A stretch of 64,000 nucleotides of DNA from Stenotrophomonas humi (lineage in GTDB: Bacteria > Pseudomonadota > Gammaproteobacteria > Xanthomonadales > Xanthomonadaceae): assembly GCF_001431415.1 (NCBI RefSeq), contig NZ_LDJI01000001.1:1-64000 (forward strand), written 5' to 3'. Numbering within the stretch: the stretch's first letter is position 1; every line of letters begins with the position of its first letter. The position numbers and the translations under genes were made by a program. Of this stretch, positions 46,291-55,788 are shown one piece after another. The notes under the pieces were generated by a model, which worked only from the letters and a program-made list of their open reading frames with translations, was not told the DNA's origin and ran no database searches.

Positions 46291-46871
46291 GAGGTGCGAT
46301 CCAGGAAGTTCTTCATCAGCGCGTGGCCGTGCTGGGTGAGGATGGATTCGGGATGGAACTGCACGCCTTCCACCGGATGCTGGCGGTGACGCAGGCCCAT
46401 GATCTCCTCCATCGAACCGTCCGGGTTCTCGGTCCAGGCGGTGATTTCCAGTTCGGCCGGCAAGGTGCTCTTGTCCACCACCAACGAGTGGTAGCGGGTG
46501 GCGTCGTAGCGGTCCGGAAGACCGGCAAACACCCCCTTGCCTTCATGCCGGATCGGCGAGGTCTTGCCGTGCATGATGTTGCTGGCGCGGATCACATCAC
46601 CGCCATAGACCTGGCCGATGCTCTGGTGGCCCAGACACACGCCGAACACCGGAATGGTCGGGCCAAGCTGGCGGATCACCTCCAGCGACACACCGGCTTC
46701 GTTCGGCGTCTTCGGGCCGGGCGAAACCACGATATGCGAAGGCTTGAGGGCGGCGATCTGCTCGACGCTCATCGCGTCGTTGCGCACCACCTTCACCTCG
46801 GCACCCAGCATCTGCAGGTACTGCACGAGGTTGAAGGTGAAGCTGTCGTAGTTGTCGATCATCAACAGCAT
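46287..46871 (-). CDS. trpG: anthranilate synthase component II (glutamine amidotransferase)
   Basis: A 194-residue class I amidotransferase that supplies ammonia to TrpE. The catalytic Cys is in [18 protein letters not shown] and the His-Glu pair in [12 protein letters not shown]. It may also serve folate synthesis (PabA role), as no other pabA is visible here. Ten bases separate it from the SIMPL gene upstream. Confidence 0.96.
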   Translation of the reverse strand: MLLMIDNYDSFTFNLVQYLQMLGAEVKVVRNDAMSVEQIAALKPSHIVVSPGPKTPNEAGVSLEVIRQLGPTIPVFGVCLGHQSIGQVYGGDVIRASNIMHGKTSPIRHEGKGVFAGLPDRYDATRYHSLVVDKSTLPAELEITAWTENPDGSMEEIMGLRHRQHPVEGVQFHPESILTQHGHALMKNFLDRTS

Positions 46872-46881
46872 GTAAGTAGGC

Positions 46882-47652
46882 TCATTGGGCGATCAGGAAG
46901 ATTGCGTAGACGTTTTCGGAAAGAGTGATGCTGCCGGCTTCAAGGGATTCGGCAACCACATCGGTCGCGCGCGGGCTCGGCATCTGCACGTCAGTAGGAG
47001 GCATCGGAGGCAGGTTGCCAGCCCCATATGCCCCTGGCCACGTGCCTGCCTGAATGCCATAAGCAAAGTTGGGAGCAACTTCGGAAATGGTGTACAGGCC
47101 ACCCAGTCGAACCCCGTAGGAATCGGCCAGTTTCCGTGCAGCTTCCCGTGTCTGTTCCGCAGCCTGGCGTTTCAGCTCGGCACGCACCGTAGCTTCACCA
47201 CTGAAGATGGTGGTGATACCAGAAATCTGCAGTTCCTCGCTGGTCTTCAAGGTACCCAGCAAACGACGCACTTCGTCCAATGAACCGAATCGGGCTGACA
47301 GGGATCGCGCGACCTTCGTCCCGGCGAACACCCGCTCATTGTTCGTGTAGGTGTACTCAGGAGCAACGGCCAAAGCGGATGCCTGCACGCTGTCCAGCAA
47401 AGCATGCTGAGCCTTGAACGCGGACAGCACCTGCGTCGCATTGGCCTGTGCCCGTTGCCTGGCAACGGATGGATCCTTGTCGGTCGAACTCAAGTTGACC
47501 CTGATCTCGAACTGATCCGGCAGGACCTCCTGCTTTGCCTGGCCCTTCACCAGCAGGTGTGGCTGCGATGGCAGGCTGTTGGCCTGCGCCAACGCCTGCG
47601 GAGCGACCGCGACCAGCAACGATGACCACAGCAACATGTTCAACAGCTTCAT
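46882..47652 (-). CDS. periplasmic SIMPL-domain protein (DUF541)
   Basis: A 256-residue protein with a Sec signal ([20 protein letters not shown], cleavage near ALA-Q). The mature part follows the SIMPL pattern: [57 protein letters not shown]. Family members bind and stabilise envelope functions (BP26 type). Its codon use is less GC-rich than its neighbours. It lies between trpE and trpG, 63 and 10 bases from them. Confidence 0.85.
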   Translation of the reverse strand: MKLLNMLLWSSLLVAVAPQALAQANSLPSQPHLLVKGQAKQEVLPDQFEIRVNLSSTDKDPSVARQRAQANATQVLSAFKAQHALLDSVQASALAVAPEYTYTNNERVFAGTKVARSLSARFGSLDEVRRLLGTLKTSEELQISGITTIFSGEATVRAELKRQAAEQTREAARKLADSYGVRLGGLYTISEVAPNFAYGIQAGTWPGAYGAGNLPPMPPTDVQMPSPRATDVVAESLEAGSITLSENVYAIFLIAQ

Positions 47653-47715
47653 GCGGCACTCCTTGTCATGGTGAGGAAAACATCTGTATTTCAACAAACG
47701 CGAACGTCGCGCGGC

Positions 47716-49206
47716 TCACAACCCCTTCGCCGCCTGCGCCACCGCGCGGAACAGCGCGCGGCCCTTGTTCATGGTTTCCTGCCATTCGGCATCGGGGTCG
47801 GAGTCGTAGACGACGCCACCACCCGCCTGCACGTACAGGTGACCGTCCTGGATCACCGCCGTACGGATGGCGATGGCGGTATCGGCATCGCCGTTCCAGC
47901 CGATGTAACCGACCGCGCCGGAATAGACGTTGCGCTTGACCGGCTCCAGCTCGCGGATGATCTCCAGCGCGCGGATCTTCGGTGCGCCGCTGACGGTGCC
48001 GGCCGGGAAGGTCGCACGCATCACATCGCTGTAGCTCAACCCGGCCTTCAAGGTGCCGGTGACTTCGCTGACGATATGCATGACGTGACTGTAGCGTTCG
48101 ATCACGAACTGCTCGCCCACCTTCACCGTGCCCGGCTCGGCGATGCGGCCGACGTCGTTGCGACCGAGGTCGATCAGCATCACGTGCTCGGCGCGTTCCT
48201 TCGGGTCGGCCAGCAATTCGGCTTCCAGTGCCTGGTCCAGCTCGGGCGTAGCACCACGCGGGCGGGTGCCTGCGATCGGCCGCACCGTGACCACGCCATC
48301 GCGCAGGCGCGCGAGGATCTCCGGCGACGAGCCGACCACCTGGGTATCGCCAACGTCGATGAAATACATGTACGGCGACGGATTCAACGCACGCAGCGCG
48401 CGGTAAACGTCGATCGGCCGCGCACGGAACGGCACGCGCAGACGCTGGCTTGGCACGACCTGGAAGATATCGCCGGCTCGCACGTATTCCTGCGCCTTGC
48501 GCACCACCGCGTGGTACTCCTCGCGGGTGAACGAGGACTGGAAATCCTGCTCATCGATGGCATCGGAGACCTGCGCCTGCGGGTAACCGGCACCGCCCTG
48601 ACGCAGCCGGTGGGCCAGTTCATCCAGGCGACGGTTGGCGCGGGCCCAGGCCTGCGGCTGTGCCGGATCGGCATGTACGATCAGGTACAGACGACCCTTG
48701 AGGTTGTCGAATACCGCCAGCTCTTCGGACAGCATCAGCAGGATGTCAGGCGTGCCGAGCTCATCGGGCTTGTCGCCCGCGCCCAGGTGCGGCTCGATGT
48801 ACTGGATGCACTCAAAGCCGAACCAGCCGACCAGGCCACCGGTGAAACCGGGCAGGCCTTCCAGCTGTGGCACCGAATACTGCTTGCGCAGCACTTCCAC
48901 TTCGGCCAGCGGATCGACTACCTCACGACGCTCGACCACCTCACCCAACTCGCTGACTTCCAGCGTATGGCCACGAAAGCTGTAGATGCGGCGCGCAGGC
49001 AGGCCAATGATCGAATAGCGCCCGAAGCGTTCACCGCCTTCGACCGATTCGAACAGATACGTATAGGGGCCGTCGGCGAGCTTGAGATAGACCGAAAGCG
49101 GCGTGTCCAGATCGGACAGCACTTCGCGGACGACGGGTACGAAATTATGCGGGTGTGCGCTGTGGCCTTCAGCGGCCAGCTGCTGGAACTGCTCTTGCGT
49201 GATCAA
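47716..49206 (-). CDS. trpE: anthranilate synthase component I
   Basis: A 496-residue chorismate-using enzyme. The feedback site LLES is represented by [19 protein letters not shown] (tryptophan binding near residue 50). The catalytic half contains [56 protein letters not shown] and [12 protein letters not shown]. The start is TTG at 49206 ([10 protein letters not shown]), with GGAAGG nine bases upstream; the longer ATG frame overlaps a possible leader peptide and is not conserved. TrpG and TrpD lie downstream with other genes between. Confidence 0.97.
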   Translation of the reverse strand: MITQEQFQQLAAEGHSAHPHNFVPVVREVLSDLDTPLSVYLKLADGPYTYLFESVEGGERFGRYSIIGLPARRIYSFRGHTLEVSELGEVVERREVVDPLAEVEVLRKQYSVPQLEGLPGFTGGLVGWFGFECIQYIEPHLGAGDKPDELGTPDILLMLSEELAVFDNLKGRLYLIVHADPAQPQAWARANRRLDELAHRLRQGGAGYPQAQVSDAIDEQDFQSSFTREEYHAVVRKAQEYVRAGDIFQVVPSQRLRVPFRARPIDVYRALRALNPSPYMYFIDVGDTQVVGSSPEILARLRDGVVTVRPIAGTRPRGATPELDQALEAELLADPKERAEHVMLIDLGRNDVGRIAEPGTVKVGEQFVIERYSHVMHIVSEVTGTLKAGLSYSDVMRATFPAGTVSGAPKIRALEIIRELEPVKRNVYSGAVGYIGWNGDADTAIAIRTAVIQDGHLYVQAGGGVVYDSDPDAEWQETMNKGRALFRAVAQAAKGL

Positions 49207-49318
49207 GACGGCTTTCCTTCCGGGAAACGACGGTGGCGGGACGGACGACGGCAACGGGCCACCATCGCCACCAGCGGCGAGCGGAAGAAAGGGAACGCTT
49301 GGTCGTCAGAATGGGCAC
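49169..49318 (-). CDS. possible Trp-rich leader peptide of trpE
   Basis: From GTG 49318 a 49-codon frame contains Arg-Arg-Trp-Trp-Arg-Trp-Trp (the Trp codons are in 49259-49273) and ends inside trpE at 49169. The Trp-codon stretch CGATGGTGGC (minus, 49267-49258) can pair with GCCACCGTCG (49237-49228), ten pairs with one wobble, just upstream of the trpE RBS. There is no T-rich terminator, so classic attenuation is not shown. GC-rich sequence could give this by chance. Confidence 0.3.
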   Translation of the reverse strand: MPILTTKRSLSSARRWWRWWPVAVVRPATVVSRKESRLDHARAVPAAGR

Positions 49319-49391
49319 CGGGCAACTTTACCGCAAGATCGGCGGGCGGTGTGCATCTGCAACATGGTCAGTTGCTTGCAGCGGCAACGAT

Positions 49392-50321
49392 CTAGCCGAC
49401 CAGCAGGCCGCACCCGGCCGGCAGATGCATGCGCACCCGTGCTGGCGCGCAGCGCACGTGGAAGCGGCGCGCCTGCAGCGGTTCGCCGTCCAGGTTCAGC
49501 GTCATCGGCTGTTCGGCCTCGATCCACAGCTCGCCCAGCCGCGCGCGTTCAGCCACCTGCTCCAGTGCCGCATGCCTGCCTTCACTGAACAGGGTGCCGA
49601 GCGTGGGCATCAACTCGCCCGCCAGCTCGGGAACGATGGTCAGATCCAACAGGCCATCGTCCAGCAGGGCGTCCGGGCACAGCACTTGGCCCCCACCGGC
49701 CTGGCGGCCGTTGCCGATGCCCAAGGCGATGAAGCTCCCTTCCCAGTGGAAGCCCTCACCATGGATGCGGGCACTGACCGGCTCGATCCGCCCCAGTCGC
49801 GAAATGCCGGTCACGACATAAGCCAGACCACCGAGCACTTTCTTCAAGCCGTCATGGGTCTCCACGGTGACATCCGTGCCGAAGCCGCCGCTGGCCAGGT
49901 TGGCGCACCAGTGCACCTGACCATCGCCTTCCACCTGCAACAGATCCATGGGCACTGCCGGGTTGTGGGCGGCCAGCTGCAACGCCGGCAGCGGCTCGAC
50001 GGGAATACCGGTCGCAGCGGCGAAATCATTGGCGGTGCCCAATGGCATCAGTGCCAACGCAGGTAATGCGAGCGCGTCATGTCCGGCATGGGCCAGCGCC
50101 TGGGCCACTTCGCTCAAGGTACCGTCACCACCGCCGGCAACGACCATCACGGCGTTCGCAGCAATGGCCTCGCGCACGTAACGTTCCGCATCACCGTCTT
50201 CCCACGTCACCCGCACCGACAGTTCCTGCCCCCGCTCGCGCATGACCCTCACCGCCTCGCGCACAGCGTCATCGCCTGCGGATTTACCGTTGAGGACCAG
50301 ATACCAGTGCGCGTTGGCCAT
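49392..50321 (-). CDS. YegS-like lipid kinase (diacylglycerol kinase catalytic domain)
   Basis: A 309-residue kinase. [19 protein letters not shown] and [15 protein letters not shown] are the nucleotide-binding signatures; [10 protein letters not shown] and [13 protein letters not shown] follow. It is the length of YegS/BmrU proteins, which phosphorylate lipids such as phosphatidylglycerol in vitro. The ATG at 50321 ([12 protein letters not shown]) fits. Confidence 0.9.
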   Translation of the reverse strand: MANAHWYLVLNGKSAGDDAVREAVRVMRERGQELSVRVTWEDGDAERYVREAIAANAVMVVAGGGDGTLSEVAQALAHAGHDALALPALALMPLGTANDFAAATGIPVEPLPALQLAAHNPAVPMDLLQVEGDGQVHWCANLASGGFGTDVTVETHDGLKKVLGGLAYVVTGISRLGRIEPVSARIHGEGFHWEGSFIALGIGNGRQAGGGQVLCPDALLDDGLLDLTIVPELAGELMPTLGTLFSEGRHAALEQVAERARLGELWIEAEQPMTLNLDGEPLQARRFHVRCAPARVRMHLPAGCGLLVG

Positions 50322-50368
50322 GCGTTTCTCCCAAGGGGAGGCGCAGCCTAGCAAGCCCTCGCTGCGGG

Positions 50369-50498
50369 CTGGATGAATGTCATGACACCGTCATCAAGCA
50401 TCCGGAGAATGAAAGGCCATAGCAGGGACGATGGATGGAGGCAGGATCAGCCTCCGATGAATTCCCCGGCCGCAGTGGCGACACTGTGGCTTTTTTTT
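50369..50498 (+). ncRNA. candidate GGA-rich small RNA (Rsm/Csr-like)
   Basis: An orphan rightward terminator ends here: CCGCAGTG, loop GCGA, CACTGTGG, C and eight T (50470-50498), yet no rightward gene precedes it. Upstream are two more hairpins, ATGAC-ACC-GTCAT (50382-50394) and GGAGGC-AGGATCA-GCCTCC (50437-50455), the second with GGA in its loop. At least five GGA motifs lie within 50371-50446. This is the pattern of RNAs that sequester CsrA/RsmA. The 5' end is a guess, and I could not identify a promoter. The antisense start of the yegS-like gene lies just left. Confidence 0.45.
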
Positions 50499-50548
50499 GC
50501 CCGTCTCGAGCGCGGCTTTGCTGCGTTGAAGCAGTACGGGGGAAGTTC

Positions 50549-50572
50549 GTGCCGAGCATGGCCCGGCACTAC
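50549..50572 (-). repeat. SMAG-like REP palindrome
   Basis: On the minus strand GTAGTGCCGGGCCATGCTCG then GCAC, with GTGCCGGG and CTCGGCAC as arms. It lies ten bases after the acetyltransferase stop. Confidence 0.7.
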
Positions 50573-50581
50573 CCGGCGGTT

Positions 50582-51070
50582 TCAGGCTTCGGCAAAACGT
50601 CGCAGCGCATCGCCCTGCAGGCGATACACAGTCCACTCGTCCTGCGGCAACGCGCCGGCGGCACGGTAGAAATCGATGGCCGGCGTGTTCCAGTCCAGCA
50701 CCGACCACTCAAAACGCCCGCAACCCTGCTCCACCGCGAGCCTGGCGATGTGCTGCAGCAGTGCCTTGCCGGCACCACTGCCGCGGTGCTCCGGGCTCAC
50801 ATACAGGTCTTCCAGATAGATGCCGTTGCGGCCCAGCCACGTCGAGTAATTGTAGAAATACACCGCGTAACCAATCGCCCGGCCATCACGCTCGCATACC
50901 AGCGCCTGCGCCTTTGCATCGGCGCCAAACAGGCTGGCGCGAATGCCCGCCTCGTTGGTCTGCACCGAGGATTCAGCCTTTTCGTAGATGGCCAGCTCGC
51001 GGATGAACTGCAGGATCAGGCCTGCGTCATCGGCGCTGGCGGGACGAATGTGGATACCCGGCGCAGTCAT
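50582..51070 (-). CDS. GNAT acetyltransferase, SSAT-like
   Basis: A 162-residue GNAT enzyme of the spermidine/spermine or thialysine acetyltransferase type: IRELAIYEKAESSVQTNE, GIYLEDLYVSPEHRGSGAGK (acetyl-CoA loop), FEWSVLDWNTPAIDFYRAAG. The order E-D-L-Y-V-x-P followed by W-N-x-P is specific to this branch. ATG 51070 is preferred over GTG 51073. It begins at the rpe stop, so it is coexpressed with rpe. Confidence 0.88.
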   Translation of the reverse strand: MTAPGIHIRPASADDAGLILQFIRELAIYEKAESSVQTNEAGIRASLFGADAKAQALVCERDGRAIGYAVYFYNYSTWLGRNGIYLEDLYVSPEHRGSGAGKALLQHIARLAVEQGCGRFEWSVLDWNTPAIDFYRAAGALPQDEWTVYRLQGDALRRFAEA

Positions 51071-51073
51071 CAC

Positions 51074-51748
51074 TCAGCCCCGTGCCGCAGCCACATTGGC
51101 ACGCATCTGCGCGATCACACCGGCGTAGTCCGGAGCGTTGAAAATCGCCGAACCGGCGACGAAGGCGTCGGCACCGGCAGCGGCGATGGCCCCGATGTTG
51201 TCAGCCTTCACGCCGCCATCCACTTCCAGCGTGATCGGCTTGCCGAGCTTGTCGATCATCGACCGCACCGCACGCAGCTTGTCCAGCGTGGAGGGGATGA
51301 AGGCCTGGCCGCCGAAACCCGGGTTCACCGACATCAGCAGCACCAGGTCCAGGTCTTCCAGCACCCAGTCCAGCACTTCCACCGGGGTCGCCGGGTTCAG
51401 CACCAGGCCGGCCTTGCAGCCGTGCGACTTGATCAGCTGGATGGTGCGGTGGACGTGGCGGCTGGCTTCCGGATGGAAGCTGATGAGGCTGGCGCCGGCC
51501 TCGGCGAAGTCCGGGACAATGCGGTCAACCGGCTCCACCATCAGGTGCACGTCGATCGGTGCGGTCACGCCGTGCTTGCGCAGTGCCTGGCAGACCATCG
51601 GGCCGATCGTCAGGTTGGGCACGTAATGGTTGTCCATCACATCGAAATGGACCCAATCGGCGCCGGCAGCGAGGACGTTGTCGACCTCTTCACCCAGCTT
51701 GGCGAAGTTGGCCGACAGGATGGACGGGGCGATGATGCAGTTGGACAT
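51074..51748 (-). CDS. rpe: ribulose-phosphate 3-epimerase
   Basis: A 224-residue TIM-barrel epimerase of the pentose phosphate pathway. [40 protein letters not shown] (metal-binding His-Asp) and [20 protein letters not shown] are conserved. It lies next to trpE in many bacteria, through the rpe-gph-trpS/trpE neighbourhood. Confidence 0.97.
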   Translation of the reverse strand: MSNCIIAPSILSANFAKLGEEVDNVLAAGADWVHFDVMDNHYVPNLTIGPMVCQALRKHGVTAPIDVHLMVEPVDRIVPDFAEAGASLISFHPEASRHVHRTIQLIKSHGCKAGLVLNPATPVEVLDWVLEDLDLVLLMSVNPGFGGQAFIPSTLDKLRAVRSMIDKLGKPITLEVDGGVKADNIGAIAAAGADAFVAGSAIFNAPDYAGVIAQMRANVAAARG

Positions 51749-51758
51749 GGCAGGGCCT

Positions 51759-52088
51759 TCAGCGTTTGCGCAGAGTTTTGATGCGGTCGTAGGCGGCGTT
51801 GATCTGCCGGGCCTTCTTTTCGGCCTGGGCGCGCAGCTCGGGCGCGGCGCCAGCCACTTTGTCGGGGTGGTACTGGGACATCAGACGGCGGTAGGCCAGG
51901 TCGATTTCCGCGTCGGTGGCGTCGCGGGTGACCCCCAGCTCGCGGTAAGGCAGGTCCTTGCCCAGGCGGAACCAGTCGTTGTCGAACGCATGCCCCAGGA
52001 GCAGGCCGATGACCGCCCCGAACAGCGGATTGGGCCTGAAAAGCAGGGCGCCGGCGATAAAACCAAGTAATTTTCCGTACCAGCGCAT
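51759..52088 (-). CDS. membrane-anchored DnaJ-like protein
   Basis: A 109-residue protein: one N-terminal hydrophobic segment ([20 protein letters not shown], then [16 protein letters not shown]) and a C-terminal J domain ([32 protein letters not shown] with HPD intact). It resembles DjlA without its middle domain. It should stimulate DnaK near the membrane. Only 10 bases separate it from rpe. Confidence 0.86.
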   Translation of the reverse strand: MRWYGKLLGFIAGALLFRPNPLFGAVIGLLLGHAFDNDWFRLGKDLPYRELGVTRDATDAEIDLAYRRLMSQYHPDKVAGAAPELRAQAEKKARQINAAYDRIKTLRKR

Positions 52089-52236
52089 GGGCAGGTGAAT
52101 GGGTCTTGGCAGGAGGGCCTTGCATTTTATGCCACAGCGGCCCAATCCGGCTTTACACTAGGCCGCCCGCCGACCAGCCGCGGGCCCCACGGGTCCTCCA
52201 CGCCGGCGGCTTCACAGCCAAGTCCCAGGAGTGCCC

Positions 52237-53163
52237 GTGCCAACCACGCTGTTGCAATCCGATCTTCCCGGCCTGCCCTTGCGCCACCGCGGCAAGGTGC
52301 GTGATGTGTTCGATATCCCGCGCGAACGTCTGCCTGCCGGCACCCCCCCGGGCGAATACCTGCTTATCGTTGCCACCGACCGCCTGTCGGCCTTCGACGT
52401 GGTGCTGCCCGACCCGATCCCGGGCAAGGGCGAGATGCTGTGCCAGGTGTCCAACTTCTGGTTCGCCAAGACCGCGCACCTGATGCCCAACCACCTCACC
52501 GGCATCGACGTCGCCAGCGTGCTGCCCGACGGTGTGGACCCGGCGCTGTACGCCAAGCGCGCGGTGGTGACCAAGAAGCTCAAGCCGGTTCCGGTGGAGG
52601 CCATCGCCCGCGGCTACCTGATTGGTAGCGGCTGGAAGGACTACCAGCGCACCGGCAAGGTCAGCGGCATTCCGCTACCCAACAACCTGCAGCAGGCCGA
52701 AAAGCTGCCGGAAGCGATCTTCACTCCGTCCACCAAGGCGGCGGTGGGTGACCACGACGAGAACATCGACTTCGACGCGATGGTCAAGGCAGTGGGCGCG
52801 GACCTGGCCGAAAAGGTGCGCGACGCCACCCTGCGCATCTACAAGTTCGCCGCCGAATACGCGGCCGAGCGCGGCATCCTGCTGGCCGACACCAAGTTCG
52901 AGTTCGGCACCGACGCCGATGGCCGCCTGTACATCATGGACGAGATGCTGACGCCGGATTCCTCGCGTTACTGGCCGGCCGACGAGTACCAGGTGGGCAT
53001 CAGCCCGCCGAGCTATGACAAACAGTTCATCCGGGATTACCTGGAAACGCTGGACTGGGGCAAGACCGCCCCGGGCCCGGAGCTGCCGTCGGAAGTGATC
53101 GAGCGCACCCGCGCCAAGTACGCCGAGGCACTGGAAAAGCTGGCCGGCATCAGCGTCGACTGA
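52237..53163 (+). CDS. purC: phosphoribosylaminoimidazole-succinocarboxamide synthase
   Basis: A 308-residue SAICAR synthetase of purine synthesis. [51 protein letters not shown] and [21 protein letters not shown] are conserved. It is of the longer type, about 300 residues. The GTG at 52237 is taken because AGGAG (52227-52231) lies five bases upstream; the GTG at 52231 falls within the RBS. Confidence 0.96.
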   Translation: MPTTLLQSDLPGLPLRHRGKVRDVFDIPRERLPAGTPPGEYLLIVATDRLSAFDVVLPDPIPGKGEMLCQVSNFWFAKTAHLMPNHLTGIDVASVLPDGVDPALYAKRAVVTKKLKPVPVEAIARGYLIGSGWKDYQRTGKVSGIPLPNNLQQAEKLPEAIFTPSTKAAVGDHDENIDFDAMVKAVGADLAEKVRDATLRIYKFAAEYAAERGILLADTKFEFGTDADGRLYIMDEMLTPDSSRYWPADEYQVGISPPSYDKQFIRDYLETLDWGKTAPGPELPSEVIERTRAKYAEALEKLAGISVD

Positions 53164-53184
53164 CGCCCGCACGCCCCACCCTTC

Positions 53185-53216
53185 ACGGACGCGCCCGGGC
53201 CACCGTGCGCGTCCGT
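53185..53216. terminator. hairpin after purC
   Basis: ACGGACGCGC and GCGCGTCCGT make a perfect ten-base stem with a twelve-base loop, 22 bases after the purC stop. No T tract follows, so termination would need help. Confidence 0.5.
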
Positions 53217-53260
53217 AGGGAAGCCGCGTTATGCTCTGTCAGCCAACCCGGGAGGGGACG

Positions 53261-53740
53261 ATGGACATGAGCACCGCGCGACCGGTCGACCGCTATTTCG
53301 CGAGTTATTCCGGCGACCACCGCAACAGCACCAACCAGGCCATACATGTGGTCGCGGTACCGGCCATCCTGTGGTCCGTGATCGCCCTGCTGTGGTGCAT
53401 TCCACCGCTGCTGCCGTGGTTCCAGCATGGCATCTGGGCCGCGCTGGCGATGTTCGGCACCTGGGCCTACTACAACCGTCTATCGCGCCCGCTGGGCATC
53501 GGCATGCTGATCCTGTTCTTCGTGGCCGGCTGCGTCTGCCGGCTGCTGGAAGACCGCCTCGGCATTCCGATGCTGCTGCGCATCGCCATCGGCGTGTTCG
53601 TGCTGGCGTGGATCGCACAGTTCATCGGCCACAAGATCGAAGGCCGCCGCCCCAGTTTCCTCACCGATCTGACCTATCTGTTGATCGGTCCGATCTGGGT
53701 GCTGGCCAAGTTGTTCCGGCAGTTTGGTTGGCATTACTGA
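53261..53740 (+). CDS. Mpo1-like (DUF962) membrane protein
   Basis: A 159-residue protein with three or four membrane helices. VDRYFASYSGDHRNSTNQAI with the conserved His-x-Asn (HRNSTNQAIHVV) and AQFIGHKIEGRRPSFLTDL are the family motif; the His residues bind iron in yeast Mpo1, an alpha-oxidation dioxygenase for 2-hydroxy fatty acids. ATG 53261 has GGAGGGG upstream. Confidence 0.85.
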   Translation: MDMSTARPVDRYFASYSGDHRNSTNQAIHVVAVPAILWSVIALLWCIPPLLPWFQHGIWAALAMFGTWAYYNRLSRPLGIGMLILFFVAGCVCRLLEDRLGIPMLLRIAIGVFVLAWIAQFIGHKIEGRRPSFLTDLTYLLIGPIWVLAKLFRQFGWHY

Positions 53741-53756
53741 GCCACGACTGCTCCAT

Positions 53757-53788
53757 AGCCCGGGCAAACCCAGCGTTGCCGGGCTTTC
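53757..53788. terminator. terminator-like hairpin between convergent genes
   Basis: AGCCCGGGCAA and TTGCCGGGCT pair with one bulge around ACCCAGCG, then TTTC. It lies between the Mpo1-like gene and the epimerase-like gene. Confidence 0.55.
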
Positions 53789-53791
53789 GGA

Positions 53792-54697
53792 TCACGATGG
53801 CGTGCTTCCCGGCGCGGTGACCATGCCCGGCTCGATCAGAAACGGGCGTGGCGTGTAGCCGAAATCCCGGCGTGCCGGTTCGATGTCGAACGCCAGCGGC
53901 TCCTGCATGCGCACCAGCGCTGCCGCGTTCATGCCACGCAAGCGGCCTGCAGCATGGGCGCCACGCAGCGCCAAGCGGAACAATGGCGCAGGGACGCGCA
54001 GCAGGCGCGGTTGCGGCTGCAGCGCGGCGAGCACCCGCCGCACCATCTCGCTGTACCCCAGCACTTCGCCACCACCCAATGCGTAGGCCTGCCCCGCCGT
54101 TGCCGGCGAGGACAACACCTGCACCGCCGCATCGGCCAGGTCCTGCACGTGTACCGGCTGGCGCAGGCCATTGGCAGATGACGGCAGCACAAACACACCG
54201 CTGCGCCGGGCCATGGCCGCGATGATGGTCAGGGTCTTGTCGCGACCTGCACCGTAGACCAGGGTCGGCCGCAATACCGTGGCGGCGACACCGCGCTCGC
54301 GCGCCACGGCGAACAGAGTGGCTTCGGCCTCACGCAGCCGGCGCGCGACATCACGCTCGGCCGGTTCGATGGAATCCTGCTTCACGTCCACGCTGGTCGA
54401 ACCAAACGCGACCACGCGCGGGGCATTGACCGCATTGGCGGCAAACCAGCGCGCGAAGTGATCCAGCGGCCCGCAGCTGAAAATCGCATCAAACCCCGCC
54501 GCGCCCTGCCATGCACCCGACAGGTCGCCGGAAATCCATTCCAGCCCGGGCCGGGATTGCTGCGCATGCCGGGAGACGGCGGTGACCTGCCAACCGGCGT
54601 CATGCAGGTTGGCCAACAACCGCTCACCGATCTGCCCGCTGCCGCCAAATACCAGTGCCTGCAGAGGTCCTTGCTGATTCCGTACGTACTTATCCAT
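53792..54697 (-). CDS. NAD-dependent epimerase/dehydratase-like protein (extended SDR)
   Basis: A 301-residue extended short-chain dehydrogenase. ALVFGGSGQIGERLLANL is the Rossmann NAD(P) loop (GxxGxxG) near residue 16. The expected YxxxK is not obvious; FGSTSVDVKQ stands in the Ser-Tyr-Lys region with Ser and Lys but no Tyr, so it may be an atypical member. TVLRPTLVYGAGRDKTLTII fits the substrate half. Role unknown. Confidence 0.8.
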   Translation of the reverse strand: MDKYVRNQQGPLQALVFGGSGQIGERLLANLHDAGWQVTAVSRHAQQSRPGLEWISGDLSGAWQGAAGFDAIFSCGPLDHFARWFAANAVNAPRVVAFGSTSVDVKQDSIEPAERDVARRLREAEATLFAVARERGVAATVLRPTLVYGAGRDKTLTIIAAMARRSGVFVLPSSANGLRQPVHVQDLADAAVQVLSSPATAGQAYALGGGEVLGYSEMVRRVLAALQPQPRLLRVPAPLFRLALRGAHAAGRLRGMNAAALVRMQEPLAFDIEPARRDFGYTPRPFLIEPGMVTAPGSTPS

Positions 54698-54767
54698 GCC
54701 GCATAGGATAGAAGATGAAGTGCAGCCCGCGCTGTGGGTAGACTCGGGAGCCAACCGCGAGGACGTC

Positions 54768-55700
54768 ATGACGCTTTCCATCACCAGGCCCACCTCCCTG
54801 CTGCTCGCCACCGACCTCAGTGCGCGGTGTGATCGCGCCCTGGCCCGCGCGTTGCAACTGGCGCGGCAATGGAACGCACGACTGGTGGTCGCAACCGTGC
54901 TGCCCGACTCCGTCTCCGGCGAGATCCCTTCCAAGCTGCTTGCCTCGGCGCCTCCGCTGGATGACCAACGCGCGCGGCAGCTGGCCGAACGCCGCCTGCA
55001 GCGCCTGCTGGATGAGCACACGCAGGGCCTGCAGGTGGACGTGCGGGTCGGCCATGGCCACGTCGGACGCAGCGTGTTGCAGTTGGCTGCCGAAGAAGAC
55101 TGCGGGCTGATCATCACCGGCATTTCCAGCGACCCGTTGTTCGAACTGCCGATGCTCGGCTCCAGCGTGCTGTGGCTGACACGGCATTCGATGCTGCCAG
55201 TGCTGATCGTGCATGAGCGTGTGCGTGGACCGTACCGCAACCTTGCGGTGGCCTGTGACTTCTCCGACAGCGTCGACTACGCGACGCGCCAGGCGCTGAC
55301 CTTGTTCGGCACGCCGCTGCAGTTGTCGCTGGTGCACGCCCTGGAATCCCCCGGCAGCCTGCTGTTTTCCGCTGACCGTGAGGCGATGCAGGGCCATGCC
55401 CGCAGCGATGCCCGCGAACAGGCGCAGGCGCTGCTGGCCGGGCTGCGGTCGCTGCTCGGCGAGGCACATGTGCTCAAGGTGATCGAGCCCGGCGATCCGG
55501 CCCGCATCGTCAGCGAACACGCCCAGGCGGCCGGTTCGGAGTTGGTCGTGGTCGCCACACATGGGCGCGGCGCGCTGTTCAACCTGCTCATCGGCAGCGT
55601 GGCACGCCAGCTGGTTGAGGCATTGGAAACCGACACGCTGCTGGTGCGCGACGCGCGTTCCGCAGCGGCAGCCACTGACGTTGCTGGCTCCCCGTCCTGA
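54768..55700 (+). CDS. tandem universal stress protein (UspE-like)
   Basis: A 310-residue protein with two Usp domains. Domain 1 (about 8-148) has LLLATDLSARCDRALARALQ and ends with VLWLTRHSMLPVLIVHER; domain 2 (about 155-300) has LAVACDFSDSVDYATRQALT and VVATHGRGALFNLLIGSVAR. The second has a Walker-like ATP loop (G-x2-G-x9-S) and should bind ATP; the first is GISSDPLFELPMLGSS, degenerate. It stands 88 bases before mrpA, same strand. Confidence 0.88.
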   Translation: MTLSITRPTSLLLATDLSARCDRALARALQLARQWNARLVVATVLPDSVSGEIPSKLLASAPPLDDQRARQLAERRLQRLLDEHTQGLQVDVRVGHGHVGRSVLQLAAEEDCGLIITGISSDPLFELPMLGSSVLWLTRHSMLPVLIVHERVRGPYRNLAVACDFSDSVDYATRQALTLFGTPLQLSLVHALESPGSLLFSADREAMQGHARSDAREQAQALLAGLRSLLGEAHVLKVIEPGDPARIVSEHAQAAGSELVVVATHGRGALFNLLIGSVARQLVEALETDTLLVRDARSAAAATDVAGSPS

Positions 55701-55788
55701 ACCCGAACGACCTGTTCATAAAAAGGTTCCGGGCGTAAAAAAGTGCCTGTTAGACTCCAAGACCCGCTCGTCACACCTGCGCTCCCGC

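Noticed and set aside
49306..49365. Short ATG frame MLQMHTARRSCGK upstream of trpE as the leader peptide
   Set aside because: It contains no Trp codon; only the overlapping GTG frame has them.
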